DNA of 64,000 nucleotides from DATEOR01 sp963841425 (lineage in GTDB: Bacteria; Actinomycetota; Thermoleophilia; Gaiellales; Gaiellaceae): the NCBI GenBank assembly GCA_963841425.1, contig CAWJCL010000002.1, forward strand, positions 558,001-622,000, read 5' to 3'. The notes beneath the pieces are model-generated. The model worked only from the letters and a program-made list of their open reading frames with translations. It was not told the DNA's origin and did not search any database. Each line of letters opens with the position of its first letter. The stretch's first letter is position 1. A program made the translations under genes and the position numbers. Shown here piece after piece: positions 19,782-29,421 of the stretch.

Positions 19782-20692
19782 TGCCGTATGCGCTCCTTAC
19801 GGGTGAACAGATCGAGTTACGCGCCGGCGAGCAGCGAGTCGTCGTCGCCGAGGTCGGCGCCGGCCTCCGCTCCTACACGGTCGGCGACCAGGACGTGCTC
19901 GACGGGTACGCCACCGACGAGCTGGCGCCGTCCGGGCGCGGGCAGGTGCTCGCCCCGTGGCCGAACCGCATCGAGGACGGCAACTACGAATTCGGCGGGG
20001 CCCAGCACCAGCTCCCGCTCAACGAGGTCGAAGCCCGAAACGCGATCCACGGACTCGTCCGCTGGTCGGCGTGGTCCGCGGCCGAACACTCGCCCGACCG
20101 CGTCCTGCTCGAGCACACGCTGCATCCTCAGCCCGGGTATCCGTTCTCGCTCGCGCTCGGAATCGAGTACTCGCTCTCGCAGGACGGCCTTCGCGTGACT
20201 TCCACCGCCACCAACATCGGGCCCGGGGCCTGCCCATACGGATTCGGCATGCACCCGTACCTGACCATGGGCACCGAGAAGGTCGACGGGCTGATCCTGC
20301 GCGCACCTGGCCGAACCGTGCTGCGCACGAACGACCGCGGGATCCCGGTCGGCTCAGAGCCCGTCGAGGGCACCGAGTACGACTTCCGGCGGCCGCGGCC
20401 GATCGGCGCGGCGCTGCTCGACCACGCCTTCACCGACCTCGAGCGCGGCGACGACGGCCTCGCGAGCGTCGAGCTTCTCAACCCCGAAGACGAGCGGTCG
20501 CTCCTCCTGTGGCTCGACAACGGCTACCGCTTCCTGCAGCTCTTCACCGGAGACCCGCTTCCGGACGTGGCCCGGCGGAGCCTCGCGGTCGAGCCGATGA
20601 CCTGCGCGCCAAACGCGTTTCGGACGGGGGAGGGCCTGCTCGTGCTCGAGCCGGGGGAAGGGACGACCTCGTCGTGGGGGATACGGGCGTGA
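19781..20692 (+). CDS. aldose 1-epimerase (galactose mutarotase-like)
   Basis: 303 aa. Interconverts alpha and beta anomers of free hexoses. Motifs: LAPWPNRIEDGNYEFGG, NAIHGLVRWSAW (first catalytic-site histidine), GFGMHPYLT (second histidine), and C-terminal AVEPMTCAPNAF containing the catalytic glutamate. Start ATG 19781 shares its A with the preceding TGA. Fits a job of supplying the beta-anomer of glucose released by the GH15 enzyme to the GMC oxidoreductase. Confidence 0.92.
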   Translation: MPYALLTGEQIELRAGEQRVVVAEVGAGLRSYTVGDQDVLDGYATDELAPSGRGQVLAPWPNRIEDGNYEFGGAQHQLPLNEVEARNAIHGLVRWSAWSAAEHSPDRVLLEHTLHPQPGYPFSLALGIEYSLSQDGLRVTSTATNIGPGACPYGFGMHPYLTMGTEKVDGLILRAPGRTVLRTNDRGIPVGSEPVEGTEYDFRRPRPIGAALLDHAFTDLERGDDGLASVELLNPEDERSLLLWLDNGYRFLQLFTGDPLPDVARRSLAVEPMTCAPNAFRTGEGLLVLEPGEGTTSSWGIRA

Positions 20693-21060
20693 GCGCCGCC
20701 GATCTGCAGATCGCGAAGGAGTTCCTCGAGACGCTCGCCGCTGCTGCGAAGACCGGAGAGCGCGACGCTCTCTATCCGTTCCTCGCCCCTGACGTCGCCT
20801 GGCTGACACCTCAGACCGATCTGCACGGCATCGACGAGGTGCGGGAGCGGCTGACGTGGCTGACACCGAAACACCGCCTCGACATCGAGTTCGAAGAGAC
20901 GGGAGTGACCGATCTGGGTGAGGGCCGCGTCGCCTCGGACGTCCACGAGATCTACTCGATCAAGGAGAGCGGCGAGTTTGCCTATGCGCGGGACCGCCGA
21001 ATCGAGCTGACCATCCGCGAGGGCAAGATCGCCCGCTACGAGATGCGGATCGTGGGGTAG
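20689..21060 (+). CDS. SnoaL/NTF2-like fold protein
   Basis: 123 aa, GTG start in a GTGA overlap. Length and pattern match SnoaL-like proteins: N-terminal helix AKEFLETLAAAAKTGERDAL, LAPDVAWLTPQTDLHGIDEV, and paired strands ending IELTIREGKIARYEMRI. Members bind small hydrophobic ligands or act as ketosteroid-isomerase-type enzymes; no substrate can be named. Its place within the sugar/respiration operon is the only functional clue. Confidence 0.78.
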   Translation: MSAADLQIAKEFLETLAAAAKTGERDALYPFLAPDVAWLTPQTDLHGIDEVRERLTWLTPKHRLDIEFEETGVTDLGEGRVASDVHEIYSIKESGEFAYARDRRIELTIREGKIARYEMRIVG

Positions 21061-21066
21061 GACGAC

Positions 21067-22320
21067 GTGAGCGACCGTCCACGCGTACTCATCCTCGGAG
21101 GCGGCTTCGCCGGCGTCGGGGCGGCAAAGAAGCTCGAGAAGGCGGACGCGGAGGTCGTGGTGGTCGACCGCCACGACTACCACACCTTCCAGCCGCTCCT
21201 CTACCAGCTGGCGACGGGGCTCCTCGAGACGACTGCGGTCGGCCATTCGCTCCGCGACCTCTTGGAGCGCCAGGAGAACACGAGCGTGCACAAGGGGACG
21301 GTGAGCGCGATCGACCTGGACGCCCGCGAGGTCACCTTTACCGAGATCTCGCCGCTCTCCTACGACTACCTCGTCCTCGGTCTCGGCGCGGAGGTCAACT
21401 TCTTCGGGACCGAGGGAGCCGCCGAGCATGCGTTCCCGATGTACACGCTCCCCAACGCCGTGCGCCTCAAGGACCACCTACTCGAGCGCTGGGAGGCAGC
21501 GGACCGTGACCCGGGCATCGTCGAGGACGGCGCGCTGAACGTCGTCATCGTGGGCGGCGGCCCGACCGGAGTCGAGACCGCCGGCGCCGTCGCCGAGCTC
21601 TACCGCGCCGACTTCGCCAAGGATTACCCCTCGCTCCCACAGGAAGAGGCGCGCATCAGCCTCGTCGAAGCGGGGCCGGAGCTCTTCTCCATGTTCAAGC
21701 CGAAGATCCGCGAGTACACGGCCAAGGCTCTCTCCGATCGCACAGTCGAGGTCAAGACCGGCGCGATGGTCTCATCGGTCTCGCCCACCCGCGTCACGCT
21801 GAAGTCCGGCGAGGAGCTGAAAGCCCACACTCTCGTCTGGGGCGCGGGCCTGCAGGGGAACCGGCTCGTGCAGTCGCTCGGGCTCGAGCTGCAGCGCGGC
21901 AATCGCATCGCCGTCGGACCCGATCTGACGCTGCCCGATCGCCCCGAGGTCTATGCGCTCGGCGACATCGCGGCGATCGTGGACGAGAAGACGCAGCAGG
22001 TCCTTCCCCAGCTCGGCTCCGTCGGCCTCCAGTCAGGGGAGCACGCGGGAGAGTCGATCGCTCACCGCATCGCAGGCAAGGAGACGAAGCCGTTCAAGTA
22101 CAAGGACAAGGGGACGATGGCGGCGATCGGTCGCGGTGCCGCAGTCGTGCAGATGCTCGGCGGACGGACGATGACGGGAAGGAAAGCACAGGTCGCATGG
22201 GCCACGGTTCATCTGGCCCTCCTGCCGACGAACGAGGACCGCGCCAAGGCGGTCGTCGACTGGGCGGGGGCCGGGTTCACCCATCAGCGGGCCGGGCGGA
22301 TCACCGTGGAAAACGAGTAG
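21067..22320 (+). CDS. type II NADH:quinone oxidoreductase (NDH-2-like)
   Basis: 417 aa. Two Rossmann folds: FAD site ILGGGFAGVGAAKKL at the N-terminus and NADH site VVIVGGGPTGVETAGAVAEL, plus the ALGDIAAI second FAD motif and a C-terminal stretch (AQVAWATVHLALLPTN) for membrane attachment. Non-proton-pumping transfer of electrons from NADH to quinone at the inner face of the membrane. GTG start 6 bp after the SnoaL-like gene; the cydA ATG follows 3 bp after its stop. Direct coupling to cytochrome bd gives a complete short respiratory chain. Confidence 0.93.
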   Translation: MSDRPRVLILGGGFAGVGAAKKLEKADAEVVVVDRHDYHTFQPLLYQLATGLLETTAVGHSLRDLLERQENTSVHKGTVSAIDLDAREVTFTEISPLSYDYLVLGLGAEVNFFGTEGAAEHAFPMYTLPNAVRLKDHLLERWEAADRDPGIVEDGALNVVIVGGGPTGVETAGAVAELYRADFAKDYPSLPQEEARISLVEAGPELFSMFKPKIREYTAKALSDRTVEVKTGAMVSSVSPTRVTLKSGEELKAHTLVWGAGLQGNRLVQSLGLELQRGNRIAVGPDLTLPDRPEVYALGDIAAIVDEKTQQVLPQLGSVGLQSGEHAGESIAHRIAGKETKPFKYKDKGTMAAIGRGAAVVQMLGGRTMTGRKAQVAWATVHLALLPTNEDRAKAVVDWAGAGFTHQRAGRITVENE

Positions 22321-22323
22321 CCC

Positions 22324-23718
22324 ATGACACTGGCGTCGGTTGTCGATCTCGCGCGCTTGCAGTTCGCGACCACTTCGATCTACCACTTCTTCTTCGTGCC
22401 GCTGACGCTGGGGCTGGGACCGCTCGTCGCGATCATGCAGACGATCTGGCACCGGACCGGGAACGAGAGCTGGCTGCGGCTGACCCGCTTCTTCGGAACG
22501 CTGCTCCTGATCAACTTCGCGATCGGCGTCGCGACCGGCCTCGTCCAGGAGTTCGAGTTCGGGATGAACTGGTCGGTGTACTCGCGGTTCGTCGGCAACG
22601 TCTTCGGTGCCCCGCTCGCCATGGAGGGCCTGGCCGCGTTCGCCCTCGAGTCCACTTTCCTCGGCCTGTGGATCTTTGGCTGGAATCGCCTCTCGCCGCG
22701 CCTCCATCTGGCGACGCTGTGGATCGCAGTGCTCGGCACCTGGATGTCTGGCTACTTCATCCTCGTCGCGAACTCGTGGATGCAGCAGCCGGTGGGGTAC
22801 AAGATGGTCAACGGCGAGGCGCAGCTGACGAGCGTCTGGGCGCTCCTGTCGAACGGGTTCGCGCTGCGCGCGTACGTGCACACGATGCTCGCGGGATTGA
22901 TCTTCGGGTCGATCGTGATGTTCGGCATCTGCTGCTGGCACTTCCTCCGCGGCAGGGAGGTCGACCTTTTCCGGAGCGCCGCGAAGCTTGCGCTGATCGT
23001 CGCGGTTCCGGCGACGCTGCTGCAGCTCGTGGTCGGCAACCGCTTCGGAGAGGCGGTCACGAGCGCCCAGGGCATGAAGATCGCCGCCTCGGAGGCGCAG
23101 TGGAACACGTGCCAGCCGTGCGGCTTCTCGGTCTTTCAGATCGGCGGCTTCACCGCGGATGACCAGACGCCGAAGTTCGCGATCACGGTCCCGAGGCTCC
23201 TGTCCTACATGGCCACCGGCTCTTTCGACGGCCAGGTGCAAGGCCTCAACCAGCTTCAGACCCAGGAGCAGCGCGCGTACGGCCGCGACAACTACATGCC
23301 GAATGTCAGGGTCATCTACTGGTCGATGCGGGTGATGGCGTTCGCCGGCGTACTGATGTTCCTGGTCGCCGCTGTCGGTGCGTGGCTCTACCGGAAGAGG
23401 AAACTCGAGCGGGCGCGCTGGTTCTTGTGGACGGCGGTCGTGGCGATGGCCCTGCCCTACATCGCGGCAACCGCGGGCTGGATCCTCACCGAGATGGGAC
23501 GCCAGCCCTGGATCGTGCAGGGCCTGCTGAAGACGGCTGACGCCAACTCGCCGAGCGTCAGCACGACCTGGCTCGCGATCAGTCTCTCGTTCTTCATCAC
23601 GCTCTACGTCGCGCTCCTCGTCGTGGACATCTGGCTCATGCGGCGGTACGCGCGTCTCGATGCGTCGGCCGATCCCGAGGGCGGCGCGCCGGCGGCCGCT
23701 ACGGCGGTGGGCTACTGA
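22324..23718 (+). CDS. cydA: cytochrome bd quinol oxidase, subunit I
   Basis: 464 aa with nine predicted helices. Heme ligand H21 in TTSIYHFFFVPLTLG, the second histidine in ALRAYVHTMLAG, and the GRQPW segment of a short (S-type) Q-loop. Reduces O2 to water with quinol at high oxygen affinity. Start 3 bp after the NDH-2 gene; stop overlaps the cydB ATG (TGATG). Confidence 0.97.
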   Translation: MTLASVVDLARLQFATTSIYHFFFVPLTLGLGPLVAIMQTIWHRTGNESWLRLTRFFGTLLLINFAIGVATGLVQEFEFGMNWSVYSRFVGNVFGAPLAMEGLAAFALESTFLGLWIFGWNRLSPRLHLATLWIAVLGTWMSGYFILVANSWMQQPVGYKMVNGEAQLTSVWALLSNGFALRAYVHTMLAGLIFGSIVMFGICCWHFLRGREVDLFRSAAKLALIVAVPATLLQLVVGNRFGEAVTSAQGMKIAASEAQWNTCQPCGFSVFQIGGFTADDQTPKFAITVPRLLSYMATGSFDGQVQGLNQLQTQEQRAYGRDNYMPNVRVIYWSMRVMAFAGVLMFLVAAVGAWLYRKRKLERARWFLWTAVVAMALPYIAATAGWILTEMGRQPWIVQGLLKTADANSPSVSTTWLAISLSFFITLYVALLVVDIWLMRRYARLDASADPEGGAPAAATAVGY

Positions 23719-24764
23719 TGGATCTCGAGTCCCTCTGGTTCGGGATCATCGTCTTTTTCTGGTCGGCCTACTTCCTGCTCGAGGGCTTCGACTTCGGGGT
23801 CGGCATGCTGCTCCCCTTCGTGCCAAAGAACGAGGCCGAGCGAAACGTGCAGATCGAGACGATCGGCCCCGTCTGGGACGGGAACGAGGTCTGGCTCGTC
23901 ATTGCCGGCGCGGCGACGTTCGCCGCGTTCCCCGCCTGGTACGCGTCGATGTTCTCGGGCTTCTACCTCGCGCTCCTGCTCGTGCTCTTCTTCCTCATCA
24001 TCCGCGTGCTCTCGTTCGAGTGGCGCGCGAAGAGCACGAGCCCAGGCTGGCGCGCGGTCTGGCTCTTGGCCAACGCGGTAGGGAGCTACGGCGCGGCGCT
24101 CATCTGGGGCGTCGGCCTCGCCAGCCTGCTGTATGGCGTGCCGCTCGACTCCGACGGCGACTTCACCGGCACCTTCTGGGATCTCTTCAGCCCCTTCAGC
24201 GTGCTCGCCGGGATCACGTTCATCGCTCTCTTCGCCTTCCACGGGGCCACCTTCCTCACGCTGAGGACGACGGGCGCGCTCCTCGAGCGTGTCGCCGCGA
24301 GGGCACGTGTCCTCTCGATCCCGGCCCTCGTGTTGGGCGCGGCCTTCCTCGCGACGACCGTGGGCGTCGCCATGCACCGAAACGACAAGGATCTCTTTCC
24401 GCCCGTCCTTCCAGCAGCGCTGGGGATCGCCGCTCTTCTGCTCGCAGCGATCTTGGTCCGCGGACGATCGGGCTGGGCGTTCGTCATGACCGCGCTCGGG
24501 ACGGTGCTAACTGTCGTCACGCTCTTCACGAGCCTCTACCCACGGGTCATGGTCTCCGACCCGACCTTCGGCAACAGCCTCACGGTCGAGAACGCGGCAT
24601 CGGCTCATTACACGCTCGCAGTGCTGAGCGTCGTCGCGCTCATCACCGTGCCGATCGTCCTCCTCTACCAGGCCTGGGCGTATCGCGTCTTCCGGCACCG
24701 ACTCGGCGGCGACGAGCCTGCGTCGACGGCGTCGGCTCCGGTGAGCACACAACCCGAGGTCTAG
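23718..24764 (+). CDS. cydB: cytochrome bd quinol oxidase, subunit II
   Basis: 348 aa, eight to nine helices. Typical opening LWFGIIVFFWSAYFLLEGFD and FGVGMLLPF, followed by GPVWDGNEVWLV, the most conserved segment of CydB. Structural partner of CydA. Start shares a base with the cydA stop; cydD follows after 3 bp. Confidence 0.96.
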   Translation: MDLESLWFGIIVFFWSAYFLLEGFDFGVGMLLPFVPKNEAERNVQIETIGPVWDGNEVWLVIAGAATFAAFPAWYASMFSGFYLALLLVLFFLIIRVLSFEWRAKSTSPGWRAVWLLANAVGSYGAALIWGVGLASLLYGVPLDSDGDFTGTFWDLFSPFSVLAGITFIALFAFHGATFLTLRTTGALLERVAARARVLSIPALVLGAAFLATTVGVAMHRNDKDLFPPVLPAALGIAALLLAAILVRGRSGWAFVMTALGTVLTVVTLFTSLYPRVMVSDPTFGNSLTVENAASAHYTLAVLSVVALITVPIVLLYQAWAYRVFRHRLGGDEPASTASAPVSTQPEV

Positions 24765-24767
24765 CCG

Positions 24768-26441
24768 GTGCGCGGACTCGACCCACGCCTCGTCCGGCGG
24801 GCCCGGCCGGTGCGTCCGATGCTCGCCGCGGACGCGGCGTTGGGTCTCGCCGCGGCGCTGCTAGTCATCGCCCAGGCCGTCCTGATCGCGCGCGTCGCGG
24901 CGGAGGCCTTCGGCGGAGCGTCGCTCGGCGACGTCACGGTACCGCTCGCGCTCCTGGTTGCCGCGGTAGCGGGGCGCGCCGCCGCGTCGTGGGGCTTCGA
25001 GGTCGTCGGGCGGCGGGCGGCCACGAGCGTCCAATCGCAGCTCCGCAACGAGCTCGTGGAGGAACGGCTCCGGAGCCGACCGGCGGCTCTCGACGCGGCG
25101 GAGAGCGCCGAGCTCGCGACAATTGCGGTTTCGGGGGTCGACGCGCTCGAGACGACGTTCGCGCGCTACATTCCGCAGGTCGTCCTCGCGACCGTCGTCC
25201 CGGTCGCCGTCCTCGCCGTGGTCGCCTCCATCGACCTGGTCTCCGCCGGCGTCATGCTGCTCACGCTTCCGCTAGTGCCCGTCTTCATGTGGCTCGTTGG
25301 GCGGCACACGGAGCGCCGTGCGCGCGAGCGCTGGCACGCGCTCTCCTTCCTCGCCGGCCACTTCCTGGACATCGTTCGCGGCCTGCCGACCTTGCGCGCC
25401 TTCAACCGTGGCGAGCCCCAGGTGGAGCGGATCTCGGAAGTCGGCGACCGCTACCGGCGCGCGACGATGGGGACTCTCCGCATCGCCTTCCTCTCGGGAG
25501 CCGTGTTGGAGCTCATGGCCACGCTCGGTATCGCCCTCGTCGCAGTCACGGTCGGCGTCCGGCTCGTCAGCGGCGGGATGGCGTTCGAGGCTGCACTAAC
25601 CGTCCTCGTCCTCTCGCCGGAGCTCTACCTGCCGCTGAGGAACCTCGCGGCGCAGTTCCACGCGGGCGCGGACGGACTCGCCGTCGCGTCAAGGCTCCTC
25701 GACCTCGTCGAGGCCTCAGAACCGCTCGCGCGTGGGGGCGGGCTGGCGCCGAGCCCGCGTGAGGCGGCCGTCCGGCTCGAGGGAGTCTCCTTCTCCTATC
25801 CGGGGCGGCCGGGAAACGTGCTGAGCTCCCTCGACCTCGAGCTCCAGCCGGGAGAGACCGTCGCGCTTGTCGGGTCGAGCGGAGCCGGAAAGAGCACGGT
25901 CGCCTCCCTACTCCTCCTTTTGGCGCAACCTTCTTCGGGGCGCGTGACCGCCGGAGGGGTGGATCTCGCGGAATGCGACCCGGAGACTTGGCGGGCGCAC
26001 CTTGCCTGGGTTCCGCAGTACCCGACTCTCTTCCAGGGCACCGTGGCGAAAAACATTGCGCTCGGCGATCCCGCCGCCGGCGAGGCGCGCATCCGCGCCG
26101 CCGCGGAGCTCGCGGGAGCCGATGAGTTCATCCGCCGGCTCCCCGACGGTTTCGGGACCGTTGTCGGCGACGGGGGGCGGGCGCTTTCCGCGGGTGAGCG
26201 GCGGCGGATTGCGATCGCCCGCGCGTTTCTCCGCGATGCGCCGCTCGTGATACTCGACGAGCCGACTGCGAATCTCGACCAGGAGGGTGCGGAAGTTGTC
26301 GGCAGCGCGCTCGCGCGGCTCGGGCTGCGGCGGACCGTACTACTGATCGCACACGACGACGAGATGGTTCGACACGCCGACCGGACCGTGCGGCTCTTCG
26401 GCGGCCGGATCGCCGAGGCCAAGGAGGCGAGAGCGGCCTGA
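24768..26441 (+). CDS. cydD: thiol reductant ABC exporter, subunit CydD
   Basis: 557 aa ABC half-transporter: six-helix membrane domain (1 to about 320), then ATPase with Walker A GSSGAGKST, signature LSAGERRRI and Walker B PLVILDEPT. CydDC moves glutathione/cysteine-type thiols and heme-related cargo and is needed to assemble cytochrome bd. GTG start. Signature is LSAGE rather than LSGGQ, as in many CydD proteins. Confidence 0.93.
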   Translation: MRGLDPRLVRRARPVRPMLAADAALGLAAALLVIAQAVLIARVAAEAFGGASLGDVTVPLALLVAAVAGRAAASWGFEVVGRRAATSVQSQLRNELVEERLRSRPAALDAAESAELATIAVSGVDALETTFARYIPQVVLATVVPVAVLAVVASIDLVSAGVMLLTLPLVPVFMWLVGRHTERRARERWHALSFLAGHFLDIVRGLPTLRAFNRGEPQVERISEVGDRYRRATMGTLRIAFLSGAVLELMATLGIALVAVTVGVRLVSGGMAFEAALTVLVLSPELYLPLRNLAAQFHAGADGLAVASRLLDLVEASEPLARGGGLAPSPREAAVRLEGVSFSYPGRPGNVLSSLDLELQPGETVALVGSSGAGKSTVASLLLLLAQPSSGRVTAGGVDLAECDPETWRAHLAWVPQYPTLFQGTVAKNIALGDPAAGEARIRAAAELAGADEFIRRLPDGFGTVVGDGGRALSAGERRRIAIARAFLRDAPLVILDEPTANLDQEGAEVVGSALARLGLRRTVLLIAHDDEMVRHADRTVRLFGGRIAEAKEARAA

Positions 26442-28084
26442 TGAGCACGTTGCGACGACTACTTGCGCTCGCGGGGATGCCGGCCCGGCGGGTCGGCTTC
26501 TCTGTCCTCCTCGGTGCGCTCGCGGTCGGCTTCGGCGTCGCGCTCATGGCGACGGCGGGCTATCTCATCTCGCGAGCTGCCGAGCATCCGCCGATCCTGT
26601 CGCTGACCGTGACGATCGTCCTCGTGCGCTTTTTCGGGCTGGCGCGGCCGATCGCGCGTTACCTCGAGCGCCTCGCTTCGCACGACCTCGCTCTGCGGGC
26701 GCTCGCCAGGATTCGCGCCCGCTTCTACGCCCGCATCGAGCCGCTGGCCCCCGCCGAGCTCGGCGCATTCCGCCGCGGGGATCTCCTCTCCCGAATGGTC
26801 GGGGACGTTGACACTCTCCAGGGTCTCTACCTCCGCGGGGTCGGGCCTCCGCTCGTCGCTGTCCTGACGGGAGCCGCATGCGTCGTCGCGACCGCAATCG
26901 TCCTGCCCGAAGCCGCCGCGATTCTCGCTATGGGTCTCATCGTCGGCGGAATCGCCGTCCCCGCGCTCGCCGCGTACCTCGGCCGGGCGGCGGGACGGCG
27001 CCAGGCCGCGGCGAGGGGCGAGCTCAGCGCATTGCTCGTGGAGCTCTTGCGCGGGGCGCCCGAGCTCGTGGTGTACGGACGTGAGCGCGACACGATGGCT
27101 CGCGTCCGTGAAGCGGACGCCGAGCTCACTCGCCTCGGCCGGCGCGATGCGCTCACGGCAGGCCTCGCCGAGGCACTTTCCGTCATCGTCGCCGGACTGA
27201 CGGCGGCGGGCGTCCTCGCGGTGGCCGTTTCGGCGCACGACGCCGGTGCGCTCGACCGCGTGCTCGTGGCGACCCTCGCCCTTCTGACACTCGCGTCCTT
27301 CGAAGCCGTCGCGGCGTTGCCCGGGACGGCGCGTGAGCTTGCCTCCCTGCTCGCCTCCGGGCGGCGGATCCTCGAGCTGACGGACCTGGCTCCGCAAATC
27401 GCCGACCCGCCGCGCCCGGCGCCTCCGCCTGCGTCCGCGACCGTCGCTCTCGAGTCCGCGACGGCCCGCTACGCAGACGAGGAGGAGCCCGCGCTCAACG
27501 GCGTCGACCTGCGGCTCGATCCAGGAAGGCGAGTTGCGCTCGTGGGGCCGAGCGGGGCGGGGAAGACGACCGTCGTCAACCTCCTCCTCCGCTTCCTCGA
27601 TCCGGAGGAAGGTCGCGTGACCCTGGCGGGACGGGACCTGCGCGAGTACCGGCAGGAGGACGTCCGGCGGACGTTCGCCCTCGCCGGCCAGGAAGCGCAC
27701 GTCTTCGACTCGACGATCCGCGAGAACCTCCGTCTCGCACGCCCCGCCGCGTCCGAGAATGAGCTTCACGATGTGCTCGATCGCGTCCGCCTGGCGGAGT
27801 GGGTCGCCAGCCTTCCTGACGGGATCGACACCCGCGTGGGCGAGGAGGGCACGGAGCTCTCGGGCGGTCAGCGTCAGCGCGTCGTTCTGGCCCGCGCGCT
27901 GCTCGCGGACGCGCCCGTGCTGGTCCTGGACGAGCCGACCGCCCACCTCGACCCGGCGACCGCCGAGGCCCTCATGGACGATGTCCTCGGCGCCGCCGAG
28001 GAGCGAACGGTGCTCCTAATCACGCATCGGCAGGAAGGTCTCGCCCAGATGGACGAGGTGCACACCCTCGTTGGAGCGCCATGA
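26441..28084 (+). CDS. cydC: thiol reductant ABC exporter, subunit CydC
   Basis: 547 aa partner of CydD. Membrane domain begins VGFSVLLGALAVGFGVALMA with the CydC-typical LVRFFGLARPIARYLERL; ATPase has Walker A GPSGAGKTT, signature LSGGQRQRV and Walker B PVLVLDEPTAHLD. ATG overlaps the cydD stop by one base and the next gene starts inside its stop (ATGA). Confidence 0.94.
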   Translation: MSTLRRLLALAGMPARRVGFSVLLGALAVGFGVALMATAGYLISRAAEHPPILSLTVTIVLVRFFGLARPIARYLERLASHDLALRALARIRARFYARIEPLAPAELGAFRRGDLLSRMVGDVDTLQGLYLRGVGPPLVAVLTGAACVVATAIVLPEAAAILAMGLIVGGIAVPALAAYLGRAAGRRQAAARGELSALLVELLRGAPELVVYGRERDTMARVREADAELTRLGRRDALTAGLAEALSVIVAGLTAAGVLAVAVSAHDAGALDRVLVATLALLTLASFEAVAALPGTARELASLLASGRRILELTDLAPQIADPPRPAPPPASATVALESATARYADEEEPALNGVDLRLDPGRRVALVGPSGAGKTTVVNLLLRFLDPEEGRVTLAGRDLREYRQEDVRRTFALAGQEAHVFDSTIRENLRLARPAASENELHDVLDRVRLAEWVASLPDGIDTRVGEEGTELSGGQRQRVVLARALLADAPVLVLDEPTAHLDPATAEALMDDVLGAAEERTVLLITHRQEGLAQMDEVHTLVGAP

Positions 28085-29028
28085 CAACTCAGTCCACTCA
28101 GACCGTCCTGATCAACGGGTTTGGGGTGCTCTTCGTGATATTGAACTCGTTCGGGTTGGGCCTCAGGCTTCCGGTCGGCAAGCTGCTGGCAGAGGCCTTT
28201 ACCCATTGGAAGATTGTCGTGTGGGCGTTGGTGATCAATTTCGTCATCATCCCGCTCGTCTTCATCGGCTATTTGCTGACGATAGCCTCGTCCATTCCTG
28301 GAGAGATCAAGGTCGGGTTCTGTGTCGCAGCCCTGTGTGCCGGTATGCCTTTCGCGCCCCTCCTCGCCCGGTTAGCCAAGGCGGATGTCGGCATATCCAC
28401 CACGCTGCTAGTGGTCTTGACAGCCGCGACCATTGTCGCCCTTCCGCTAGGGCTGCCCCTCGCCATCGATGCGGTTGACGCGCAACTCAAGACCTCGGCC
28501 TGGGATGTTGCTTGGCCGCTGCTGCTCTTCTTGCTCCTGCCGGCGGTTCTCGGGTGCGGCTTCAGGGTGTGGTGGCCCGACCTCACGCCGCCATTGGCGC
28601 AGTGGGTTGTCCGGGTTGCAATTCTGTGCCTGCTCTTCAATCTCAACTTCACGCTGGTTGCGTATTGGGATCTGTTCGAGCAGACCTGGGGCACCGAGAG
28701 CTACATCGCGGCCATCGCCGGCCCATTTATCGGCCTCGGGTGTGGCTACCTTCTCGTTTCCAGTCTTCGAGTCAAAGACGTGGGAATCAGGCATGCGACC
28801 GAGGTGACCACGGCGGTACGCAACATCGCTCCCATGCTCCTGATGATGATTTATCCCTTTGCAGCCGACCCACTGGTCACCGTCTCGATCACGATCCTCA
28901 ACACGGTCGGCATCACGACCGTTCTACTTTTCGTCCTGATGTGGAGGCGCGCTGCTCCAACATCAGACACCCACGCAACAACCAACCAGCCAACAAGCGA
29001 AGGCTTGCCTCCGCCAACTTCGACGTGA
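28081..29028 (+). CDS. bile acid:sodium symporter (BASS/SBF)-family transporter
   Basis: 315 aa, nine to ten hydrophobic segments. Opening INGFGVLFVILNSFGLGLRL and LCAGMPFAPLLARLAKAD match the BASS/SBF fold (relatives transport bile acids, pantothenate, keto acids or arsenite). Codon third positions are visibly less G/C-rich than in cydC just before it (runs such as attgtcgtgtgggcgttggtgatc), suggesting later acquisition, yet its ATG is inside the cydC stop, so it is the twelfth cistron of the run. Substrate unknown. Confidence 0.8.
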   Translation: MTTQSTQTVLINGFGVLFVILNSFGLGLRLPVGKLLAEAFTHWKIVVWALVINFVIIPLVFIGYLLTIASSIPGEIKVGFCVAALCAGMPFAPLLARLAKADVGISTTLLVVLTAATIVALPLGLPLAIDAVDAQLKTSAWDVAWPLLLFLLLPAVLGCGFRVWWPDLTPPLAQWVVRVAILCLLFNLNFTLVAYWDLFEQTWGTESYIAAIAGPFIGLGCGYLLVSSLRVKDVGIRHATEVTTAVRNIAPMLLMMIYPFAADPLVTVSITILNTVGITTVLLFVLMWRRAAPTSDTHATTNQPTSEGLPPPTST

Positions 29029-29421
29029 CGAATGACCGTAGCGGGCGGAGGCCTAAGAGTTCGTAGGGAAAGCGCGAAGACCTAAGCGTCTTCTGCGCCG
29101 CGATCCCTGTATTGGTGCTATATGCCGGGGTGAGATTCGAACTCGCACGCCCTTGCGGACAGGCGATTCTAAGCCCTAGCCGCCATGAGAGGGCGATGTT
29201 GGACTAGGTGGTGATTCAAACGAGCGCGTGCGTCTGGTGCTTAGAGCGATGCCCGACGAACATGCCGCGTGACAAATCCCCACGGAGGGGGATCGTCCCA
29301 AGCGCTGATTGCGGCGATGCTCGGAAAGCGGCGCACCCTTCAGAGTCACAACGATGAAACCTCCGCTTCCCTCCAGGGTGACCCGCTCCTCTCCTATGAC
29401 AGAGGGAGGTGACTTCGCAAA
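29029..29421. other. non-coding stretch with decayed tRNA-Leu copy
   Basis: No convincing gene. Apart from the tRNA-Leu-like fragment listed separately I see only a small hairpin (gaagac/gtcttc, 29076-29093) and a short atcccc/ggggat hairpin near 29276-29292. Confidence 0.5.
29094..29177 (-). pseudogene. decayed copy of the tRNA-Leu 3' part and its flank
   Basis: 82 bases here match 30411-30493 with roughly ten differences and one gap. The match covers the 3' half of the tRNA-Leu gene (T arm with gattcgaactc, variable arm, part of the anticodon arm) plus about 28 bases beyond its 3' end. The remaining 5' half is unrelated sequence, so no functional tRNA is encoded. Orientation is the same as the intact gene 1.3 kb away. 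Confidence 0.75.

Noticed and set aside
29076..29093. Small hairpin gaagac/gtcttc after the BASS gene
   Set aside because: Only six pairs and no T tract; too weak to call a terminator.
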